Shown here piece after piece: positions 14,179 through 18,357 of a DNA stretch of 18,357 nucleotides. The DNA comes from Thermoplasmata archaeon. Its GTDB lineage: Archaea; Thermoplasmatota; Thermoplasmata; Lutacidiplasmatales; UBA184. The stretch covers positions 1 through 18,357 of the forward strand of contig JASHYB010000120.1 in NCBI GenBank assembly GCA_030043255.1, read 5' to 3'. The notes below the pieces were generated by a model, which did not search any database, was not told the DNA's origin, and saw nothing but the letters and a program-made list of their open reading frames with translations. The position numbers were made by a program, and so were the translations under genes. How positions within the stretch are numbered: the first letter of the stretch is position 1; each line of letters begins with the position of its first letter.

Positions 14179-15262
14179 ACGTCGCGAGGTCCCACGGCCG
14201 CCGGGCGGCGACCTCCAGGTTCTCCGACAGGTGCTGCGGGTCCTTCTGACCGACCAGCGCGGCGACGGTGCCGGGGGCGCTCCGGGCGAACTGGAGGGCG
14301 GTCTGCGCGGACGAGAGACCGCTGCGTCGCGGACCGGAGCGTGCGAGGTGGCCTTGCGCCAGCGGGACGCTGGTGAAGCAGCCGAGTCCCAGCTTCGGAG
14401 CGGCCACCAGGAGGGGCACCCTTTCGCCCGAAAGCGGTTGGGTGGGGGCGTTCCAGGCCTCGGGCATCGCGAGACTGAACGGGAACTGCACGAATCGGAA
14501 CCCGTGACCGTCGCCGCCTACCTTCCTCGCCAGACGGACCGCGGCCTCCAGCGAAAAGTGTCCCGGGTCCGCGGGCGGGACGCGGAGGCAGTCCCAGGTC
14601 GCGAGGCCGTAGGCGCCCAGCTGGCCGGCGGCCCGCCATCGCTCGTAGAGCGAGAACGCTTCCTCCAGCCGTTCCAGGAACTGTTCGCGGCCGACGACCG
14701 GGATCTGGGCGTCGGGCCCGTTGTGGAGGTAGAGCAGGTCGACCGTCTCCACGCCCAGGTTCTCCCGGCTCCGGGCGAACTGGTGTTCCAGGAACGATCG
14801 GCTCATCGCGTGCGAGCCGTCGACCAGATCCTCAGGATCGAGGACGCCCGGCCGCAGGAGTTCCCGCTCGAGCCAGTCCTTGGGCGGTGGGCCACGGCTC
14901 GCGTCCGGGGCGAGGTAGCCGTTCTTGGTCGCGACGAACAGCTCGTCGCGGGCCACGGTCCCGCGGGCCACGACCTGCGAGAGCGCGCGGCCGACGCTCT
15001 GCTCGGCCCGCTGGTACCGGTAGTTGATCGCGGTATCGAGCACGTTGACGCGCCCGCTGCCGACCGACACCGTCACCGCCTGCTCGACGGCCAGGTCCGT
15101 CGGACCGTCCGGGCTGCCGATGTACGTGCCGAGCCCCAGGGAGGAGAGGGAGAGCGCCCCGGGGGCCTCGCGGAAGTGCTCGAACGGCAGCGCCCGCTCC
15201 CGGACGGCCCGGTCCCGGAACCGCGACGTGCCGCCGGCGCTGGCGCGCCCCGGCAGCCCCAT
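14135..15262 (-). CDS. Aldo/keto reductase family oxidoreductase
   Basis: This 375-aa protein is probably NAD(P)H-dependent with a TIM-barrel fold. It contains LGLGTYIGSPDGPTD (42-56), VNVLDTAINYRYQRAEQSVG (72-91) with Asp76 and Tyr81 of the catalytic tetrad, ELFVATKNGYL with Lys113, and VDLLYLHN with His180. All four catalytic positions are present. The C-terminal AALVGQKDPQHLSENLE is the usual cofactor-binding end. Start ATG 15262 is chosen because TTTTGAG lies about 26 nt upstream as a leaderless promoter, and because the open frame upstream of it has no family-like sequence. The N-terminal 35 residues are an extension compared with typical members. The substrate cannot be told. It overlaps rad50 tail to tail by 44 nt. 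Confidence 0.88.
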   Translation of the reverse strand: MGLPGRASAGGTSRFRDRAVRERALPFEHFREAPGALSLSSLGLGTYIGSPDGPTDLAVEQAVTVSVGSGRVNVLDTAINYRYQRAEQSVGRALSQVVARGTVARDELFVATKNGYLAPDASRGPPPKDWLERELLRPGVLDPEDLVDGSHAMSRSFLEHQFARSRENLGVETVDLLYLHNGPDAQIPVVGREQFLERLEEAFSLYERWRAAGQLGAYGLATWDCLRVPPADPGHFSLEAAVRLARKVGGDGHGFRFVQFPFSLAMPEAWNAPTQPLSGERVPLLVAAPKLGLGCFTSVPLAQGHLARSGPRRSGLSSAQTALQFARSAPGTVAALVGQKDPQHLSENLEVAARRPWDLATFSSCLGGRGGAAAG

Positions 15263-15284
15263 CGGGCGACCATCACCGAGGCGG

Positions 15285-15292
15285 CTCAAAAG
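15285..15292 (-). promoter_or_regulatory. TATA-like element of the aldo/keto reductase gene
   Basis: The minus strand reads CTTTTGAG, about 26 nt before the ATG at 15262. This fits a leaderless archaeal transcript and was used to choose the start. Confidence 0.4.
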
Positions 15293-15368
15293 GTCCCCCG
15301 GTTGCGCGAGCGGGAGTCGGCTCACGCCAGGCTCAAGAGTGGGGCCCCCTTGAGGAACGGAGGGGCCG

Positions 15369-15488
15369 TTGCCTCGCCGCAAGTACGGCCGGATGCAGAA
15401 GCCCATTCCGCCGGTGAAGCCGGAGAAGTGCCGCTTCTGCCGGATGAAGCGTCCGTGTCCGGTGCACGGCAAGCCGGAGTCCTCCTGA
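15369..15488 (+). CDS. 39-aa Cys/His mini-protein, possible zinc-binding
   Basis: This short gene starts at TTG 15369 with a near-perfect ribosome site GGAGG five bases upstream, and stops at TGA 15486-15488. An internal in-frame ATG lies at 15393. The product is basic at its N-terminus (MPRRKYGRMQKPIPPVKPEK) and then reads CRFCRMKRPCPVHGKPESS. The CxxC...CPVH pattern has three Cys and one His spaced as in small zinc ribbons or knuckles. It lies divergent to the aldo/keto reductase gene. It could be an RNA- or DNA-binding mini-protein; no family is recognised. The strong ribosome site and the metal-ligand pattern argue for a real gene, but at this length chance cannot be excluded. Confidence 0.5.
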   Translation: MPRRKYGRMQKPIPPVKPEKCRFCRMKRPCPVHGKPESS

Positions 15489-15525
15489 GGGACAGTTCGA
15501 CGGCATCGCCGCAGATGCGGCCGTC

Positions 15526-15639
15526 GTGGTCGGGCTCCTCGCGTTCGAGGCCCTGCTCTCCGGCCTACTGCTCCTGCTGGTCGGGGAGCGGAAGCAACGA
15601 CTGAGGCTTCGGGTGTTCAGCCGCCTACCTGTAGCGTAG
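15526..15639 (+). CDS. Possible 37-aa single-pass membrane peptide
   Basis: From a GTG at 15526 the frame encodes a hydrophobic helix (VVVGLLAFEALLSGLLLLLV) followed by a basic tail (GERKQRLRLRVFSRLPVA). A TM helix followed by positive charges is the shape of a small inner-membrane protein. The start is unsure: a purine-rich GAGGGA lies about 35 nt earlier, too far for this GTG. It follows the mini-protein gene by 37 nt. It may be noise in a GC-rich gap. Confidence 0.22.
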   Translation: MVGLLAFEALLSGLLLLLVGERKQRLRLRVFSRLPVA

Positions 15640-15671
15640 GGCCCTCGGGAGGGGGGACCGGTCCTGGCAGG

Positions 15672-15685
15672 GCACAGATCTGTGC
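15672..15685. repeat. 14-nt perfect palindrome in the convergent gap
   Basis: GCACAGATCTGTGC is self-complementary and lies 20 nt beyond the stop of the minus-strand radical SAM gene. A second palindrome GGACCGGTCC lies at 15655-15664. They could form 3'-end hairpins or be protein-binding sites; the sequence alone does not decide. Confidence 0.35.
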
Positions 15686-15705
15686 GAGCACGTTCGAGGT
15701 CGTGG

Positions 15706-17148
15706 CTAGCTTCGCCGCATGGGTCGCCGGCGATCCCCGGCTAGGAGCGGGGTCGCGACCCGCCGATGGAACCCGTCCGCCGCGCGTCCGATCCGGTCGA
15801 CCACCGTGGGCGACAGACGGGAGCGGGCCTTGCCGAGCGCGGCCTCTAGGCCAAAACGACGCTGCTCCCACCGGTAGAAACGCTCGGGGTAGGTGGCCTC
15901 GAACAGCAGGGAGCGACCTCCGGAGCCCTTCGTGCGGGCCGACTTCTCTTGAAGACGGTCACCGACCGCCCGGTGGAACCGGGTGCCCGGGACCGGCACG
16001 GCGATGGAGACCGAGTACTCCTCGGGACTGAACCGGCGGAACAGCTGGAGCGTCGCCTCGATGTCCTCGTCGGTCTCCCCCGGGTAGCCCAGCATCAGGA
16101 ACCAGAACTGGCGCACCCCGGCGGCCCGCAACGCTGCCGCGGTCCGCTCGACCTGGGGGAGCTTCGTCCCCCGGTTCATCAGGTCGAGCATCTTCTGGCT
16201 GCCGGACTCGACCCCGACGTAGACCCGCTCCAGGCCCGCCGCCCGCATCTCGCCCAGCAGGTCGGGCTTCAGGAGGTCGACACGGGCCAGGCACTCGAAC
16301 CGAAGGCCGAGCCGCTCCTCCACCATGCCCCGGAGGAGCCGCTCCAGCCAGGGCCGGTGGATCCCGAAGACGTCGTCGCAGAAACGGACGTAGGTGACCC
16401 CGTACCGCTCCTTCAGCGCCCGCAGCTCGGCGAGCACGCGTCCGGGAGACTGCTGGCGGAAGGAGCGGCCGAACGTCGGCTTCGAGCACCAGGAGCAATC
16501 GAACGGGCAACCGCGCGAGGTCAGGACCGCAGCCCGGCGCTCGCCGGTCGACTGCTCCCAGCTGCCCAGGTACCGCTCCATGTCGACCAGGTCCCAGGCC
16601 GGTAGCGGTAGCTCGTCGAGGTCCTTCAGGAACGGACGGCTCGGGCCCCGCAGCAGGCCGCTCGGGCCCCGGGCGATCGTGCCGGGAGTGCCGGCGAGCG
16701 GCCGGCCGTCGTGGGCCCGGCGGGCGAGCTCCACCAGGGTCGGCTCCCCCTCCCCCGGAACGACCAGGTCGAAGCCGCTGTCCAGGTACAGCTCCGGGCG
16801 CGTCGCGGCGTCCGGGCCCCCGGCGACCGCCACCGCGCCGGCCTGGTGGGCCAGCTCGGCGATCTCGATCGCTCGCGCGGCGGTCAGGGTCTTGGTGTGC
16901 ACCCCCACCACCTCGGGACGGAACGCCCCCGCGGCCCGCCCGACCGGCCGTGCGTCCCGTTCGAAGGTGAGGTCCACCATCTCCACCGCGGTACCGTGCT
17001 CCCGGAGGTAGGCGCCGAGGGTGAGCAGACCGAGCGACGGGTACAGCTCGACGAACTTCCGCTCCATCGGGTCCGCGCGGGCGAGGTACGGGTCGACGAG
17101 GAGCACCCGCGGCGCCGCGGACGTGGAAGGGTCGCGCGGCTCAGACAC
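15706..17148 (-). CDS. Radical SAM protein with cobalamin-binding-like N-terminal domain
   Basis: This is a 480-aa protein. Residues 14-155 look like a B12-binding Rossmann domain of the BchE/class B radical SAM type (VLLVDPY, YPSLGLLTLGAYLREHG, VVGVHTKT, AVAVAGGPDA, DLVVPGEGE). The DxHxxG cobalamin-ligand motif is absent, so cobalamin, if bound, would be base-off without a protein His. The radical SAM core starts at RGCPFDCSWCSKP with Cys214, Cys218 and Cys221 (Cx3Cx2C) for the [4Fe-4S] cluster. It continues with YVRFCDDVFG, ERVYVGVESGSQKMLDLMNR and FWFLMLGYPGET. The start is GTG 17148, overlapping the ferredoxin stop by 8 nt, so translation is coupled. Such enzymes do methylations, cyclisations or rearrangements; the substrate is unknown. 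The ferredoxin is a likely electron donor. Confidence 0.9.
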   Translation of the reverse strand: MSEPRDPSTSAAPRVLLVDPYLARADPMERKFVELYPSLGLLTLGAYLREHGTAVEMVDLTFERDARPVGRAAGAFRPEVVGVHTKTLTAARAIEIAELAHQAGAVAVAGGPDAATRPELYLDSGFDLVVPGEGEPTLVELARRAHDGRPLAGTPGTIARGPSGLLRGPSRPFLKDLDELPLPAWDLVDMERYLGSWEQSTGERRAAVLTSRGCPFDCSWCSKPTFGRSFRQQSPGRVLAELRALKERYGVTYVRFCDDVFGIHRPWLERLLRGMVEERLGLRFECLARVDLLKPDLLGEMRAAGLERVYVGVESGSQKMLDLMNRGTKLPQVERTAAALRAAGVRQFWFLMLGYPGETDEDIEATLQLFRRFSPEEYSVSIAVPVPGTRFHRAVGDRLQEKSARTKGSGGRSLLFEATYPERFYRWEQRRFGLEAALGKARSRLSPTVVDRIGRAADGFHRRVATPLLAGDRRRPMRRS

Positions 17149-17341
17149 CGCTAAGCCTCCGGACCCGCACCGCTCGGCCCCCGCTGATCGCGCCGACCGG
17201 ACAGTACGGGACGCACCAACCGCAGTCGGTGCAGTTGCTGTGGACCTCGAGCGCCGTTGGCGTCAGCTCCATCGCGTTCGGGGGGCAGACCCCGGTGCAC
17301 AGTCCGCACAGGACGCAGGTCTCCGGGTCGATGGTGATCAC
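17141..17341 (-). CDS. 2[4Fe-4S] ferredoxin
   Basis: This is a 66-aa protein with two complete cluster motifs: Cys9-x2-Cys12-x2-Cys15-x3-Cys19-Pro and Cys37-x2-Cys40-x2-Cys43-x3-Cys47-Pro. It is a low-potential electron carrier in the cytoplasm. The start is GTG 17341 (then ITIDPETC, a typical ferredoxin beginning). The 3' end overlaps the radical SAM start by 8 nt, which makes it a probable reductant for that enzyme. The sufU-like gene ends 67 nt upstream in the same direction. Confidence 0.93.
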   Translation of the reverse strand: MITIDPETCVLCGLCTGVCPPNAMELTPTALEVHSNCTDCGWCVPYCPVGAISGGRAVRVRRLSGV

Positions 17342-17408
17342 GCCGACCGCCCTCCGCCGCCGACGCGGCCCCGAGGCGCCGCCTCGGGGACGGGACAGAT
17401 CCCGCGGC

Positions 17409-17801
17409 TCATGCGCTGGCCCGCGCGGCCGCTTCGGGGTGGAGCGCGTGCCCCAGCGCCACGAACCCCGTGAGCGCGCACTTGACGCGGACCGGCGAGA
17501 GCGGGATCCCGAGCAGCTTGAGAACCTCGTCCTTGTCGAGCCGGGCGACCTCTTCCAGGGTCCGTCCGAGCACGCGCTCGGTGAGCATCGAGGTGCTAGC
17601 GACGCTGATGGCGCACCCGTCGCCCTCGAAGCGCACCTCCGCGACCTTGTGCGAGGTGGGGTCCACCTTCAAACGCAGGGTGATGTGATCGCCGCAGAGG
17701 GGGTTCGACTCCTCACCGGTGTACTGTGCGCCTTCCAGCGGCCCGAAGTTCCGGGGGGCCCGGTAGTGCTGGAGGATCGTCTCCTGGTACATGTCGTACA
17801 T
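17409..17801 (-). CDS. sufU: SufU/IscU-type Fe-S cluster assembly scaffold
   Basis: This 130-aa protein begins MYDMYQETILQHYRAPRNFG, a standard opening of the family. Cluster or zinc ligands are present: NPLCGD (Cys36, Asp38), GDGCAIS (Cys63) and VKCALT (Cys108). It takes sulfur from a cysteine desulfurase and builds or relays clusters to apo-proteins. The ATG at 17801 is used; an in-frame ATG three codons downstream is possible. A TATA-like ATTTTGTA lies about 50 nt upstream, and GGGAG is near the start. The next two genes in the same direction encode Fe-S proteins, so local supply of clusters to the ferredoxin and radical SAM enzyme is likely. SufU and IscU types are hard to separate here; no desulfurase is in the window. 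Confidence 0.9.
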   Translation of the reverse strand: MYDMYQETILQHYRAPRNFGPLEGAQYTGEESNPLCGDHITLRLKVDPTSHKVAEVRFEGDGCAISVASTSMLTERVLGRTLEEVARLDKDEVLKLLGIPLSPVRVKCALTGFVALGHALHPEAAARASA

Positions 17802-17848
17802 CGATAGCTCCCGGCCCGGGCAGGCTAGTTCGACGACCGCTTCCCGCC

Positions 17849-17860
17849 TACAAAATGTCT
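17849..17860 (-). promoter_or_regulatory. Probable TATA region of the sufU-fdx-radical SAM unit
   Basis: The minus strand reads CATTTTGTAG, the only AT-rich stretch between sufU and the next gene. It would place transcription start about 25 nt before the sufU ATG. Confidence 0.4.
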
Positions 17861-17965
17861 TCCGAGAGCGAACGCCACCCGGTAGCTTCCGCGGCCCGAG
17901 ATCTCGCGACCCGTCAACCTGCAGGAACCGGCAGGCGACTCCGGGGACCTACGTCGCACCCTGCT

Positions 17966-17987
17966 GCCCCGGCCCGCGGGCCGGGGC
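17966..17987 (-). terminator. 22-nt perfect palindrome after the surface-protein gene
   Basis: GCCCCGGCCCG (17966-17976) is followed directly by its exact complement CGGGCCGGGGC (17977-17987). It lies 13 nt beyond the stop of the minus-strand surface-protein gene and upstream of sufU. A 3'-end hairpin is the likely role; no U-tract is seen. Confidence 0.5.
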
Positions 17988-18000
17988 AAGCTCGCCGTCC

Positions 18001-18357
18001 CTACACTTGGGCGCTGTCCGCCGCCGGGGGAACCCGGCGCCGGAGCATCCAGAGCAGTCCGATCAGGCCGGCCCCGAACAGGGCCGCCCCGGGCGCCGCC
18101 TGCAGCGAGCCGTGACCCAGCTTGGTCGGCGAGACGAGCGCGAGGGACGCCGGCACGCCACCGGTGCTGTGGAACGACACGCTCAGGCTCGTCGCCCCGT
18201 CCGCCGTATACGTCCCGCCCGTCCCCGCATACCCCGCCTTCGTCGTCGTCAGCGTGTAGCTGTAGCTCCCGTTCGCCACGTTGAAGTGCAGGCTCGTCCC
18301 CGTGCTGCAGTACGTCCCCACCCCGCTCACGTCAATGCACCACCGCGCGTGCGCCGG
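18001..18357 (-). CDS. Cell-surface protein, C-terminal fragment with membrane anchor
   Basis: The frame is open to the right edge; 118 residues are in view. RWCIDVSGVGTYCSTGTSLH, then FNVANGSYSYTLTTTKAGYA, then a stretch ending TSLSVSFHS, form a beta-sandwich-like repeat of the kind common in secreted Thermoplasmata proteins (W-x-V...NGSYSYT...GY...V-x-F). A single TM helix (ALFGAGLIGLLWML) and a basic stop-transfer RRR follow, with a short cytoplasmic end. The protein is therefore expected to be anchored by its C-terminus with the bulk outside. The GTG at 18330 is internal, not the start. The N-terminal part, which would show enzyme or adhesin identity, is outside the window. Confidence 0.75.
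   Translation of the reverse strand, partial: PAHARWCIDVSGVGTYCSTGTSLHFNVANGSYSYTLTTTKAGYAGTGGTYTADGATSLSVSFHSTGGVPASLALVSPTKLGHGSLQAAPGAALFGAGLIGLLWMLRRRVPPAADSAQV

Noticed and set aside
12171..14639. Minus-strand open frame of 822 codons opposite rad50
   Set aside because: Its translation is almost entirely Ser/Arg/Ala, the mirror of Glu/Arg-rich coiled-coil codons at high GC, and the plus strand carries all Rad50 motifs.
15263..15472. N-terminal extension of the aldo/keto reductase to an upstream ATG at 15472
   Set aside because: The added 70 residues have no family similarity, overlap the mini-protein gene on the other strand, and would place the TATA-like element inside the gene.

Overview
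The window is a very GC-rich stretch that reads as archaeal, most likely a high-GC Thermoplasmatota lineage. The evidence is a Mre11-Rad50 pair in an operon, a Ser/His (ER/SipW-type) signal peptidase, a DUF5305-like membrane protein, TATA-like boxes about 26-28 nt upstream of some start codons (leaderless promoters), and a surface-protein fragment of the type common in Thermoplasmata. This placement comes from motif recognition only; no search was run.

Region 1 (1-252) is the C-terminal end of a membrane pyrophosphatase (hppA). Region 2 (about 528-8782) is the most interesting part. It holds four tandem paralogous secreted proteins of 199-201 aa with SipW-type signal peptides, then two divergent members (176 aa and a 10-Cys 187 aa protein). 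These are followed by an operon of a winged-helix regulator, a polytopic protein fused to a SipW-like signal peptidase, and a DUF5305-like single-ectodomain membrane protein; the operon genes are joined by ATGA overlaps. The set looks like a self-contained export, maturation and assembly locus for TasA/camelysin-like extracellular filaments. All four main paralogues have matching promoters: an imperfect dyad ACGAT-N8-ATCGT about 100 nt before the ATG, then a GTTCC box exactly 38 nt after the dyad start. This suggests shared regulation by one dimeric factor, possibly the winged-helix protein encoded downstream.

Region 3 (8892-9723, minus strand) holds two small unrecognised proteins, the upstream one with a leaderless promoter. 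Region 4 (9828-14178, plus strand) is a small membrane protein, then Mre11 and Rad50, for DNA double-strand-break processing. An aldo/keto reductase (14135-15262, minus) overlaps the rad50 tail. A 39-aa Cys/His mini-protein (15369-15488, plus) lies upstream of it in divergent orientation.

Region 5 (15706-17801, minus) is a SufU-like Fe-S scaffold, a 2[4Fe-4S] ferredoxin and a radical SAM protein with a cobalamin-binding-like N-terminus, consistent with Fe-S supply, electron donor and radical enzyme. Region 6 (18001-18357, minus) is the C-terminal end of a cell-surface protein with a membrane anchor. A 22-nt perfect palindrome lies just beyond its stop. No tRNA, rRNA, CRISPR array or insertion sequence was seen.
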